DNA of 64,000 nt. Source: an uncultured Saprospiraceae bacterium. Lineage in GTDB: Bacteria; Bacteroidota; Bacteroidia; Chitinophagales; Saprospiraceae. How positions within the stretch are numbered: position 1 is the first letter of the stretch; each line of letters begins with the position of its first letter. The stretch is from assembly GCA_937981555.1 (NCBI GenBank), contig CALJOK010000076.1:1-64000 (forward strand). Direction: 5' to 3'. Below, piece by piece: positions 35,554-44,326 of the stretch. A program made the translations under genes and the position numbers. The notes below the pieces were generated by a model. The model was not told the origin of the DNA. It saw nothing but the letters and a program-made list of their open reading frames with translations, and ran no database searches.

Positions 35554-38040
35554 ATGAAAAAATTAATTCTCTTTTCTGCAATTTTTATTCTTATGGCAAA
35601 TGTTGTAATGGCTCAGCCACTCAACAAACAAACTCCAGCCATGATGATTACTACTGGTGATGAGCAAGTAGAATTGCTTAATTTTTATGGAGCATTGGAA
35701 TGGTATGAAAAGGCATATGAGTCAGATAAAGCTTTGCGAGATAATGATCTGGCTTATAAAATTGCCAATCTACATTATATGTTGCGTGATTATAAAAAAG
35801 CGGAACGTTGGTATAAAAAGGTAGTGACTAAAAACTACCGAAAAGGAACAAATCCATATTTGCCAGAAGCAAGATTCATTTATGGTCGAACATTAAAAAT
35901 GGCTGAAAACTACGATGAAGCAATTGTTCAGTTAGAGATGTACCTCAAAGAATCTAAAAATGCAGCTATCAAACCATTGGCAGAGGCAGAATTGACTGGT
36001 GCTCAAATGGCATTAGGTATGACTCCAGTAACTGGAGTTTTTATCGAAAATGCTGGAAAAGCAAATACTAAGTCAACAGAAACATCTCCATTTTTAACAG
36101 ATGATGGTGTTTTATATTATGCTTCATTTTTGAGTGATGAGTTTACGGTGATTGATGGGAAGGAAGGAGATTACCACTTAAAAGTGGCTACTTCTACTCG
36201 AAAAGAAATGAAGAAAAAAAGAGGAAGAGGTAAAAAGAAAAAAGATGCAAAAGAAGAGAAACCTGAGTTGGGAGATTTTCAAAAAGGAAAGGCAGTAACT
36301 ACAAAGATTAATCGAGAAGGTTACCATACAGGTAATGTTACGATTTCTCCTGATGGAAATACGATGTTTTTCACTCGTATGCAAATGACTTTAGATGGAA
36401 GAGGAAATACGGTAGGAGAGAGTAAATTATACTATAGTGAAAAGAATGGAAATAGTTGGAAAGGGGCAAAAGAAGTAGAGGGAGTCAACGGTGAATGGTT
36501 AGTAAAACATCCTTCCGTAGGAGAGCATTTTGGAAATGAAGTTTTATTTTTCTCTGCTGATATGCCAGGAGGTGAAGGTGGATATGATATTTATTACGCT
36601 ACTAAAAAAGGAGAAGGAGTATATGGTGATCCGATCAATTTAGGTGAAGTATTAAATACATCAGGTGATGATGTGACACCACATTATCGAGATGGTAATA
36701 TCTATTTTAGTTCTACAGGCCATCCTGGAGTGGGAGGATTTGATATTTTCACTTCTCAATGGAATGGATCATATTGGACTAAACCTATCAACTTAGGAAA
36801 AGGATATAACTCACCAGTTGATGATTTACATTTTTCATTAGACAAGAGTGGTTATAATGGTGTATTAGTTTCGAATAGAGTAGGAACTAAATCTATTAAA
36901 AGTAAAACTTGTTGTGATGACATTTTTACGGTAAGAATTCCAGAAGTTGTTTTGGAATTAATGGCGACTGCATTTGATGAGAAAGATCAAGCATTACCAG
37001 GTGTTTCAGTTTCTTTGATTGAAGTATTAGATGGAAATAGAGGTAATACTGAAGCTCAAACTAATGCTAAAGGAAATAACTTTGGATTTACGTTGAATGA
37101 AGAAAAATCATATATGATCATTGGGAAAACAGAAGGTTATTACCCTGATACAGCATATTTGAATACTGTTGGATTGACTGAATCTACTGTGATTGAGAGA
37201 CAGTTGAAATTGAGAGCACTTCCTCCACCTCCTCCAGTAGAAACTGTAACTGAAATTTTCATTGATAAGCCAATCGAGTTAAAGAATATTTTATTTGATT
37301 TCAACGAAGCTAAGATTTTACCAGAAGCAGTACCAGATTTGCAATTGGTATTAGACTTGATGAATCAATATCCTGATATGGTAGTTGAGTTAGGTTCACA
37401 TACTGATGCGCAAGGTAATGATAGTTATAACCAGAAATTATCTCAGCGAAGAGCAACTAGCTCTAAAGCATGGTTGACAGAAAGAGGGGTAGCTTCTAGC
37501 CGAATTAAAGCAGTTGGATATGGCGAAACTCAAATTAGAAATCAATGTGTCAATGGCGTAAAATGTCCAGATGATGAGCATAGATATAATCGTAGATCGG
37601 AGTTTAAAATTATTGCTGGACCAACTAGTATTAAAGTAAAACAAACTCGTTTAGAAAAAACTAATGGAAACGGTGGAATTGGTGCTGTTGAAAAACAAAG
37701 CCAAAAAGGAAACGCAAAATTAGTTTTTGAAAAAACTGATGTTGACTTGGGTGAGTTAGTTCAAGGAGATAAAAGAAAGTTAACTTTCAAATTCACGAAC
37801 GAAGGAACAGAAGATGTGAAAATTGATTTCGCAACTGGTTCTTGTGGATGTACGGTACCTGACTGGCCTCGAAAAACATTCAAACCAGGAGAATCTGGCG
37901 AGATCGAAGTAGAGTATGATAGCAAAGATAAAGAAGGATTGCAAGAGAATACCGTTGATGTTTACTTAATAAATGAAGACGAAAAAGGTTATCCAATGGT
38001 CTACATTGCTAAGTTTAAAGCTTTTGTAAAAAAGAAATAA
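35554..38040 (+). CDS. PorE-like OmpA protein: TPR, PD40 propeller, OmpA and DUF1573
   Basis: The ATG at 35554 (two codons after a TTG) gives a signal peptide (1-21). Domains in order: TPR repeats (about 30-150), a PD40/WD40-like propeller (about 165-455) interrupted by a basic KKKRGRGKKKKDAKEE stretch, a carboxypeptidase regulatory-like domain (about 470-550), an OmpA peptidoglycan-binding domain (about 570-690, ILFDFNEAKILPEA and LSQRRATSSKAWL) and finally a DUF1573 domain (about 715-820, GSCGCTVPDWPR). This is the PorE layout of the T9SS envelope complex, with an added DUF1573 after the OmpA part. It follows PorP/SprF on the same strand. Confidence 0.88.
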   Translation: MKKLILFSAIFILMANVVMAQPLNKQTPAMMITTGDEQVELLNFYGALEWYEKAYESDKALRDNDLAYKIANLHYMLRDYKKAERWYKKVVTKNYRKGTNPYLPEARFIYGRTLKMAENYDEAIVQLEMYLKESKNAAIKPLAEAELTGAQMALGMTPVTGVFIENAGKANTKSTETSPFLTDDGVLYYASFLSDEFTVIDGKEGDYHLKVATSTRKEMKKKRGRGKKKKDAKEEKPELGDFQKGKAVTTKINREGYHTGNVTISPDGNTMFFTRMQMTLDGRGNTVGESKLYYSEKNGNSWKGAKEVEGVNGEWLVKHPSVGEHFGNEVLFFSADMPGGEGGYDIYYATKKGEGVYGDPINLGEVLNTSGDDVTPHYRDGNIYFSSTGHPGVGGFDIFTSQWNGSYWTKPINLGKGYNSPVDDLHFSLDKSGYNGVLVSNRVGTKSIKSKTCCDDIFTVRIPEVVLELMATAFDEKDQALPGVSVSLIEVLDGNRGNTEAQTNAKGNNFGFTLNEEKSYMIIGKTEGYYPDTAYLNTVGLTESTVIERQLKLRALPPPPPVETVTEIFIDKPIELKNILFDFNEAKILPEAVPDLQLVLDLMNQYPDMVVELGSHTDAQGNDSYNQKLSQRRATSSKAWLTERGVASSRIKAVGYGETQIRNQCVNGVKCPDDEHRYNRRSEFKIIAGPTSIKVKQTRLEKTNGNGGIGAVEKQSQKGNAKLVFEKTDVDLGELVQGDKRKLTFKFTNEGTEDVKIDFATGSCGCTVPDWPRKTFKPGESGEIEVEYDSKDKEGLQENTVDVYLINEDEKGYPMVYIAKFKAFVKKK

Positions 38041-38043
38041 TAC

Positions 38044-38101
38044 AGTACAGGCGAATTCATTCGCCTTCAATATCTTTTAGGCGAATAAATTCGCCGGTAC
38101 T
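38044..38101. repeat. GGCGAATTCATTCGCC palindromic repeat, copy 2
   Basis: The arms agtacaggcgaattcattcg(cc) (38044-38065) and ggcgaataaattcgccggta(ct) (38080-38101) are reverse complements with few mismatches around a 14-base loop. The unit matches 2122-2192 but has a shorter loop. It begins three bases after the OmpA stop codon. Confidence 0.75.
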
Positions 38102-38103
38102 AA

Positions 38104-38141
38104 AAAGAGCCATTCTATTGAGTTAGGATGGCTCTTTTTGT
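38104..38141 (+). terminator. Terminator of the OmpA gene
   Basis: Stem agagccattct/aggatggctct (about 38106-38136) followed by five T. Confidence 0.85.
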
Positions 38142-38149
38142 TAAAAAAT

Positions 38150-38480
38150 TGGTCAAATCTGGTACATCAGAATTACAATTTTGTGTTCCAGATTAACAAT
38201 TTTGTGTTCCAGAACTACAATTTTGTGTTCCAGATTTACAATCTGGAACACAAGATTTACAATCTGGTACACAAAATTGTTAATCTGGAACACAAGATTT
38301 ACAATCTGGCAAACAAAATTTACAATCTGGTACACCAGATTGTAAATCCTGTTAGAAAGTGTAGACAAAATCTAAGAAAATCCATTGATAATCTTAGAGA
38401 TTGTCTACACTTTCTAAGATTATTAATGATTGTGTTTGAAAGTGTGGACAAAATCTAAGAAAATCCGTTGATTGTGTTAG
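38150..38480. repeat. 21-bp-periodic palindromic array
   Basis: About ten tandem 21-base units occupy 38150-38359, of two mirror types: aattacaattttgtgttcca(g) in units 2-4 and atttacaatctggaacacaa(g) in units 5-9. At the switch (38222-38252) the sequence forms a perfect 14-bp inverted repeat with a 3-base loop. From 38353 a second 21-bp-period block continues (gaaagtgtagacaaaatcta twice, and its inverted copy tagattgtctacactttct-like at about 38393-38416). Both strands are open and read as heptads (NLVHKIY, NLEHKIV on plus). Lies in the gap after the OmpA terminator. Confidence 0.8.
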
Positions 38481-38862
38481 AAAAGAGAGAAGATCTCTGC
38501 TAAAAAGATCAATATCGATGGGACTTTTCCTTTTTTTATTTTGGACGGTTGTCCTTTTGTATTATTTAGTAAGAGGATATTCGGATTAACCAAGAGTTAT
38601 GATATAAGGAAGACTAGTTTAATAGTATGAAGCTACTTTATTGGAAATTAACAAAGACTTTACTCCATATCTTTTAAATAAAAAGCATAGATTTTCTATC
38701 TTTGAAGTAATAAGCATTCTTAAAATAATCCGATCTACATTATTTTCAAATAAAACCTTTTCTGAGAGAAATTTGCCACAAAAGTGACCAAATAGATATT
38801 GTTATCTGCTTGGGTGATACCGCTATTTTAATACCTTTTTTTATAAACAAAAACACATAATT
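38481..38862. other. Leader region of the first lamin-tail-like T9SS gene
   Basis: No gene is seen in this 380-bp stretch. A candidate promoter lies at 38673-38704 and a T-rich/A-rich stretch taccttttttttataaaca precedes the start codon at 38863. Confidence 0.4.
38673..38704 (+). promoter_or_regulatory. Candidate promoter of the first T9SS paralogue
   Basis: TATCTTTG (38697-38704) matches TAnnTTTG exactly; TTTA at 38673-38676 is a near -33 with a 20-base spacer. Leader about 150 nt. Confidence 0.4.
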
Positions 38863-39975
38863 ATGAAAAATTTTTTACTTACGTTTTCGATGTTGTTATT
38901 AGCGTTTGTTGGTCTAAAAGCGCAAATTATTAGTGAAATTGATGCTGACCAAACAGGGACTGATTCACAAGAATTTGTTGAACTTTCGGGTACAGCAAAT
39001 GCATCGTTGAATGGTTATGTTCTTATCTTAATTAATGGATCTAATGACCAAACTTATGAATGTTACGATTTAGATGGTCAATCTTTTGATGCCAATGGTT
39101 ATTTTACAATAGGTAATGCAACTGGAGTTAATCTTACTGTGTCGCCAAGCACTAACTGGCTTCAAAATGGAGCAGACGCAGTAGCACTTGTTCAAACAGC
39201 AAGTTGCCCTACTGATAATTCGGCATGTAGTTCAATTCCTGGAACGATAGTAAGTGCAATAGTTTATGATACAAATGATGCGGATGATTCAGGATTATTG
39301 ACTTGTTTAGGTGAAACTACACAATATAATGAAGACGGAGAAAATGATAGTGAAGGACAATCTTTGCAATGGAATGGAGTAACCTGGATTCTTGGAGGCC
39401 CTACATTAGGTTCACCTCCTCCAGGAGGCCTTCCTATCACTCTAACCTCCTTCGAAGCAAAAACAACTGACAACAAATCAGTAGCCCTTACATGGCAAAC
39501 AGCTTCCGAAGAAAACAACGACTACTTCTCTATCGAGCACAGTCTTGACGGAACAAGTTTCAGAGAAATAGGAACAAAAGTAGGAAACGGAACAACTGAA
39601 TTAGTTCAAAACTATTCATTCCTTCACGAGGAAGTAGAAAATGGCTTACACTACTACCGCTTAAAGCAAGTAGATTTTGATGGAAAATTTGAATATTCTA
39701 ACATTGTAACAGCAAAGATTAGTCGCTCCAATGACGATATATTCTTAACACCTAATCCATCTTCTAATGTGATTTTCGTTCAAACGAAAACACCTTATCA
39801 AAGAGATGCTGATTTCCAAATATTAAATATGCAAGGACAGGTGGTATTGTCCAGCGTATTGCAAGAAGGTAATACAGAAATGGAGTTAAATATTTCTGAT
39901 TTTCCAGTTGGAATTTATTATTTACAATTATTTGTAGATAATGATGTGATGATGAAAAAAATTATCAAGCAGTAA
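38863..39975 (+). CDS. Secreted lamin-tail-like protein with T9SS sorting domain
   Basis: The 370-residue protein has a signal peptide (1-20), an N-terminal domain of the lamin-tail/LTD type (about 21-175, ISEIDADQTGTDSQEFVELSG, NGYVLILINGSN, WLQNGADAVALVQ), an Fn3-like segment typical before sorting domains (about 190-290, LPITLTSFEAKTTDNKSVAL and YYRLKQVDFDGKFEYSN) and a T9SS type A sorting domain (about 297-370). It is a paralogue of the protein at 40473-41645. Codon use changes within the Fn3-like segment (about 39421-39600), where codons end mainly in C, unlike the rest of the gene. Confidence 0.85.
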   Translation: MKNFLLTFSMLLLAFVGLKAQIISEIDADQTGTDSQEFVELSGTANASLNGYVLILINGSNDQTYECYDLDGQSFDANGYFTIGNATGVNLTVSPSTNWLQNGADAVALVQTASCPTDNSACSSIPGTIVSAIVYDTNDADDSGLLTCLGETTQYNEDGENDSEGQSLQWNGVTWILGGPTLGSPPPGGLPITLTSFEAKTTDNKSVALTWQTASEENNDYFSIEHSLDGTSFREIGTKVGNGTTELVQNYSFLHEEVENGLHYYRLKQVDFDGKFEYSNIVTAKISRSNDDIFLTPNPSSNVIFVQTKTPYQRDADFQILNMQGQVVLSSVLQEGNTEMELNISDFPVGIYYLQLFVDNDVMMKKIIKQ

Positions 39976-39995
39976 TTTCTAATTTTACTAAAAAG

Positions 39996-40033
39996 AGAAA
40001 GCCATTTCGAACACTCGGAATGGCTTTTTTTTA
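39996..40033 (+). terminator. Rho-independent terminator
   Basis: Stem aaagccatttcga/tcggaatggcttt (39998-40027) and a T-run, 22 bases after the stop codon. Confidence 0.85.
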
Positions 40034-40472
40034 CGTAATACCTACGTAATTGATATAATATCACCAAGTAAGAGCACATAATCCCCCATAGCAAATGTTA
40101 AAAAAAAGACTTAGACTGTTTTAGAAATTAATTCTTTGTATCTTTAGCATCAAATTAGGTATTCTCAAAATCCAAATGAACCTAGATACTACCTTGTTTT
40201 ATACCTAATCTAATCAATCATCCACGACTGTTGTTAATTCATCTCTAAACTTGTTCTGCATTTGAGTCTGTAAGGATTTTAATGCATCTATATCCAAATC
40301 CGTTTTTTATAAAAAAAAATCTAAGCCTATTATTTATAAGCTGAAAATCAATACGATTGATTTTCTAATGCTTTTATTTATCTATATGCATATATAAAAT
40401 GCACCTAGGCATATTTGCCAAGAACCCATAAAAAGAAACCTTATTTATTTAATTGAAAACAAATATTTCACC
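40034..40472. other. Leader region of the second T9SS paralogue
   Basis: The 440-bp gap has no gene. A weak promoter-like TATCTTTA (40139-40146) and an AT palindrome cgttttttataaaaaaaa near 40301 resembling leader motifs at 35481 and 38834 are the only features. The leader would be over 300 nt if that promoter is used. Confidence 0.35.
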
Positions 40473-41645
40473 ATGAAGAACACTTTACTTACAACACTTT
40501 TTTTATTTTTATTTATTTTAACCGCTAAAAGCCAAATTATTATTAATGAAGTTCAAGCCGTCGTCCAGAGTAATAATAATGGTAGTGCCTCAAACAAAGA
40601 ATTCGTTGAATTAAAAGGACCTGCAGGTACCTCATTGGATGGTTTTGTTTTTGTTCTTATTGATGGAACTACGGGGGAAACTTATGATTGCCACGATCTT
40701 GATGGACAGACATTTTCAGGAGCAACAGGATCAGGCGATGGATATTTTTTCATTGGTAATAAGAACGGAGCTTATCAACCAGCTGGTATTCCAAATAAAG
40801 ACTGGCTTCAAAATGGAGTTGATGGAGTAGCTTTATATGAAATGGCTACTTGTCCATCAAATGGAACAGATTGCGGAGATGTGACGCTTACTTCAAATTT
40901 AGTCAGTAGTCTGAAATATTATGAGACTTCTGGAGATATTAACTTATTAACTTGTTTACCGGGGTCTCAACATCTTGATTCAGATGCCCCTAACGTTTCC
41001 TTACAAACTGATGGAATAGTTGGTAGTAATGGACTTGTTAATTTTTGGTACCAAGCAAATGAAACAGCAAATGCAGATAACAATCCTCCAGGAGCTCTCC
41101 CAGTCGAACTTACCTCTTTCGAATCAAAAGTACTAGACAACAATTCAGTCATCCTTTTTTGGCAAACTGCCTCAGAGGAAAACAATTCTCACTTTGTAAT
41201 AGAGCACAGTCGAGACGGTCATCGTTTTTCAGAGATAGGACAAAGAACAGGAATGGGTACGACAACAAATGCTCATACTTATAACTTGAGACATGAACGA
41301 TTGTCAAAAGGACACCATTATTACCGACTTAAGCAAGTGGATTTTGATGGAAAGTATGAATACAGTAATATTATTTCTGCACAGTTAAAATTGACTTTAG
41401 CAGATGTATCTATCACTCCAAATCCTGCAATGGAAAAAGTAACGATATTTATTGATACACCAATTTCGATTGCAGCTTCTTACCAATTAGTAAATATGCA
41501 GAAAGAAGTGATGATGGAAAAAACTATCGCAGAAGGAAATTCTTCTTTCGAAATAGATATGACCAATCTTCCAGCAGGAGTTTACTTTATGAGATTTTAT
41601 GTGGATCAGCAAGTGATCGCAAAGAAAATAGTTAAACTTTATTAA
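40473..41645 (+). CDS. Secreted lamin-tail-like protein with T9SS sorting domain, second copy
   Basis: The 390-residue protein shares the architecture and much sequence with 38863-39975: signal peptide (1-20), lamin-tail-like domain (about 21-190, INEVQAVVQSNNNGSASNKEFVEL, WLQNGVDGVALYE), Fn3-like segment beginning ALPVELTSFESKVLDNNSVIL (in two pieces) and a T9SS type A sorting domain (about 312-390). The two genes are adjacent and same-strand, indicating tandem duplication followed by divergence in the N-terminal domain. Surface or extracellular location is expected; role unknown. Confidence 0.85.
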   Translation: MKNTLLTTLFLFLFILTAKSQIIINEVQAVVQSNNNGSASNKEFVELKGPAGTSLDGFVFVLIDGTTGETYDCHDLDGQTFSGATGSGDGYFFIGNKNGAYQPAGIPNKDWLQNGVDGVALYEMATCPSNGTDCGDVTLTSNLVSSLKYYETSGDINLLTCLPGSQHLDSDAPNVSLQTDGIVGSNGLVNFWYQANETANADNNPPGALPVELTSFESKVLDNNSVILFWQTASEENNSHFVIEHSRDGHRFSEIGQRTGMGTTTNAHTYNLRHERLSKGHHYYRLKQVDFDGKYEYSNIISAQLKLTLADVSITPNPAMEKVTIFIDTPISIAASYQLVNMQKEVMMEKTIAEGNSSFEIDMTNLPAGVYFMRFYVDQQVIAKKIVKLY

Positions 41646-41671
41646 TCAATAGTTTAATACCTTTTCAACTG

Positions 41672-41705
41672 AAAAAGCCATCCCGAACTTTCGGGATGGC
41701 TTTTC
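41672..41705 (+). terminator. Rho-independent terminator
   Basis: A 15-bp perfect stem aaaagccatcccgaa/ttcgggatggctttt with a two-base loop (41673-41704), flanked by A and T. It likely serves both convergent genes. Confidence 0.9.
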
Positions 41706-41742
41706 TATTTAGTACAAATTCTAATTTTCTAACTACTTAAGT

Positions 41743-42222
41743 TTAGTGTGCTCCACCTTCGCCATGAACATGCCCGTGAGATAATTCATCTTCGGTAGCT
41801 GCACGTACTTCCTTTACTTCCACTTTGAAGTTCAATACCACTCCAGCTAAAGGGTGATTACCATCTACCATTACTTGTTTTTCATCTACTTTGACGATAG
41901 TTACCATAACCGGTCCTTGCTCGCTGTTCGCTTGAAATTGCATACCTGCTTGAAGGTCAGGCACATGTCCAAAATGCTCTCTTGGAACTGTTTGCAACAT
42001 TTCTTCATTTCGCATACCATAACCTTCTTCTGGTTTGATAGCAACATCCAATTTATCTCCAACAACTTTTCCTTCTAATTCTTTTTCCAATCCAGGAATC
42101 AAAGCACCTGTACCATGCAAATATTTCAATGGCTCACGACCAGTTGAAGTATCAATCACAACACCATCATTGTCAGAAAGTGTGTAATCAATTGCTACTA
42201 CTACATTTTTTTCGATATTCAT
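41743..42222 (-). CDS. slyD: FKBP-type peptidyl-prolyl isomerase, SlyD-like
   Basis: The 159-residue protein has the SlyD layout: an FKBP half with DYTLSDNDGVVIDTS and PLKYLHGTGALIPGLEKELEG, an inserted IF chaperone domain (about 70-120, PEEGYGMRNEEMLQTVPREHF) and the return strand DGNHPLAGVVLNFKVEV. The C-terminus is short and His-rich (HGHVHGEGGAH), as in metal-binding SlyD tails. It would act as a cytosolic prolyl isomerase/chaperone and possibly in nickel handling. It is transcribed leftward from a promoter with near-consensus boxes and a leader of about 130 nt. Confidence 0.92.
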   Translation of the reverse strand: MNIEKNVVVAIDYTLSDNDGVVIDTSTGREPLKYLHGTGALIPGLEKELEGKVVGDKLDVAIKPEEGYGMRNEEMLQTVPREHFGHVPDLQAGMQFQANSEQGPVMVTIVKVDEKQVMVDGNHPLAGVVLNFKVEVKEVRAATEDELSHGHVHGEGGAH

Positions 42223-42359
42223 TTTTCTAAGTTTTAAGACAAAAGTCTATTGATTAAAATAGGCAAAGGTTCCTGCTGATTAAACCTGAAGAAGTTGCTT
42301 TTAGAAGAAAAATCAACAAGGAAAAAAAAGTAAAAAGACTTACCTTTTGAAAATTGGCG

Positions 42360-42390
42360 CAAAGATAGTTTTTTTGTATAAAAATCGAAA
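42360..42390 (-). promoter_or_regulatory. slyD promoter
   Basis: On the minus strand TATCTTTG (42367-42360) is an exact -7 box and TTTC (42390-42387) lies 19 bases upstream, one base from TTTG. Start is expected near 42353. Confidence 0.55.
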
Positions 42391-42540
42391 ATATGCTGTT
42401 TTGTCCAACAATTCAAAAGAATTTAAGATTTCTATAAGAGACTTTTCTTTGATTTAAAAGACTTAATAAATAAACCAATTCGTTTAATTAACAGTTACTT
42501 TTACAATAGTAAAACTGTTTGATTTTAATAAAAGAGATAC

Positions 42541-44184
42541 ATGAAAAAATATAATTTAATTTTATTAGCATTTGTAAACCTGATTTTTGCCAATGCGATT
42601 TTTGCTCAACCTGATGCTGGATTTTCAGGAGAAATGAATTGGGGGGAAGAATATAAGGAACCCTCTAATTCTTATTTATCCGAAATTTTAGGAAATGATA
42701 AAGCTGGATTTTATGCACTTCGTCAACAAATCAAAGGCGGTATGATGACAGGGGGAAGTCCTCAGAAAATTTATATTGAAAAATATAACCAAGACATGAA
42801 ATTGAAAAAATCGAAACAGATCGATTTACGGTACAAAAAGAAAAATCGAGATTTTGAAAAAGTGCTGTACTTGAATAATCAATTTTATTTATTTACGTCC
42901 TTCAACAACAAAGCGCATAAAGCGAATTATCTTTTTGTCCAATCCATCAAAAAGAAGTCATTGACGCTGAGCAACAAAATGAAAAAAATTGCAGAATCAC
43001 CAGCTCGAGATGAATATCGAGAAGGGAAATTTAACTTCCATGTTTCCAAAGACAGTTCTCATGTTTTGATTTACAGTCAATTGCCTAATCAAAAGAAAGG
43101 ATCAGAAAGATTTTCTTTACAAGTCTTTGATAATAATTTTGAGAAAAAATGGGAAAAAGACATTCAGCTACCATATCCTGACAATCGATTTTCCATAACG
43201 GATTATCGAGTAGATAATAATGGGAATGTGTATTTGCTAGGTACACTCTATGAAAATACATCTGGGTTTTTAAGAAGAAATACCAACTATCAATATATCA
43301 TTTTAGCATACACGGAAAACGGCGAAGAGTCGCAGGAGTATGATGTGAACTTGGAAGGAAAATTTATTACTGATCTTACTTTCCGAGTTGGGAAAAAAGG
43401 AAAATTAGTTTGTTCTGGTTTTTACTCAGAGAAGAATAGTTTTAGCATCAAAGGAACTTATTATTTTCAAATCGATCCTCAAACCTCTGAAGTGTCCAAT
43501 GCGAATTACAAAGAATTTGAATTTGATTTTGTTACTGAATATTATTCTAATCGAAGAAAAAGAAAAGCAAAAAAAGCGGAGGAAGAAGGTGACACTCGGC
43601 GTTCAGCGGAATTGTATCAGTACTCTCTAAATGATTTGATTTTGAGAAGTGATGGGGGAGCAGTTTTAGTAGCTGAACAATATTATGTGGAGCGAAGAGA
43701 AGATAACAGATTTACCAATGGAGGATTTAATAATCCCTACAGTTTTCGAAATAATCAATATCGAGAAAACACAGATTACTATTATCATTATAATGATATA
43801 ATCGTTGTCAATATTAAACCGAATGGCGAAATCCAATGGGCGAGTCGTATTCCAAAGAAGCAAGAAACTAGAAATGATAGAGGTTATTACTCAAGTTATG
43901 CGATGGCAATTGTGCGAGATAAAATTTGTTTTGTGTACAATGATAATGGGAAAAATTTTGGCGCAAAAAAGAATAACCGTCGTTATGGATTCAATGGATC
44001 TAATTCCATTTTGGCATTAACTGAAGTAGGAATAGATGGAAGTGTCAACACTTTTCCAATCAGCAGTAATCGAGAGCAAGGGATTATCACTCGACCTAAA
44101 ATTTGTAAACAAATAGGAAAAAGAAAAGTCGCGATCTTTGGGGAAAGAGGAAAACGGTTTAAATTTGGGAAATTAGAATTGTGA
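42541..44184 (+). CDS. Secreted protein, probable beta-propeller, unknown function
   Basis: The 547-residue product has a signal peptide (1-22, ending ANAIFAQ) and a mature body of repeated beta strands (for example NNGNVYLLGTLYENT, KGKLVCSGFYSEKN, DLILRSDGGAVLVAEQYY) consistent with a propeller. A basic RRKRKAKKAEEEGDTRR stretch lies near residue 340. No enzymatic motif and no T9SS domain are seen, so it may stay in the periplasm. I do not recognise a named family, though similar Bacteroidota proteins exist. Its stop codon TGA forms the first bases of a palindromic element. Confidence 0.6.
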   Translation: MKKYNLILLAFVNLIFANAIFAQPDAGFSGEMNWGEEYKEPSNSYLSEILGNDKAGFYALRQQIKGGMMTGGSPQKIYIEKYNQDMKLKKSKQIDLRYKKKNRDFEKVLYLNNQFYLFTSFNNKAHKANYLFVQSIKKKSLTLSNKMKKIAESPARDEYREGKFNFHVSKDSSHVLIYSQLPNQKKGSERFSLQVFDNNFEKKWEKDIQLPYPDNRFSITDYRVDNNGNVYLLGTLYENTSGFLRRNTNYQYIILAYTENGEESQEYDVNLEGKFITDLTFRVGKKGKLVCSGFYSEKNSFSIKGTYYFQIDPQTSEVSNANYKEFEFDFVTEYYSNRRKRKAKKAEEEGDTRRSAELYQYSLNDLILRSDGGAVLVAEQYYVERREDNRFTNGGFNNPYSFRNNQYRENTDYYYHYNDIIVVNIKPNGEIQWASRIPKKQETRNDRGYYSSYAMAIVRDKICFVYNDNGKNFGAKKNNRRYGFNGSNSILALTEVGIDGSVNTFPISSNREQGIITRPKICKQIGKRKVAIFGERGKRFKFGKLEL

Positions 44185-44310
44185 TTTTTTGCCGCAGATG
44201 GCGCTGGTTTTTATGATAATTATGATTTCTCTCGCTATGTGTTTTACATCGTAGGTGATCATAGAGGATCATAAAAACCAGCGTCATCTGCGACAAAAAA
44301 GAATCACCAA
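44182..44310. repeat. Stop-to-start palindromic element, copy 1
   Basis: Left arm 44182-44217 begins tgattttttgccgcagat; right arm 44269-44307 is its reverse complement (catctgcgacaaaaaagaat). About 36 bases pair with few mismatches around a 51-base AT-rich centre. The first three bases are the upstream gene's TGA stop. The right flank taaaatagtaaa leads directly into the purN start. A second copy is at 49952-50097. Confidence 0.8.
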
Positions 44311-44326
44311 AACATAAAATAGTAAA

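Noticed and set aside
38150-38359. CRISPR-like regular repeat
   Set aside because: Units are continuous 21-base tandem repeats without spacers, and no cas gene is present.
38138-38458. 106-residue open frame with heptad repeats (and the opposing 71-residue frame)
   Set aside because: Both begin with TTG, lie in a 21-bp palindromic array and read alike on both strands. The open frames follow from the repeat period. One starts inside a terminator T-run. I treat them as repeat, not genes.
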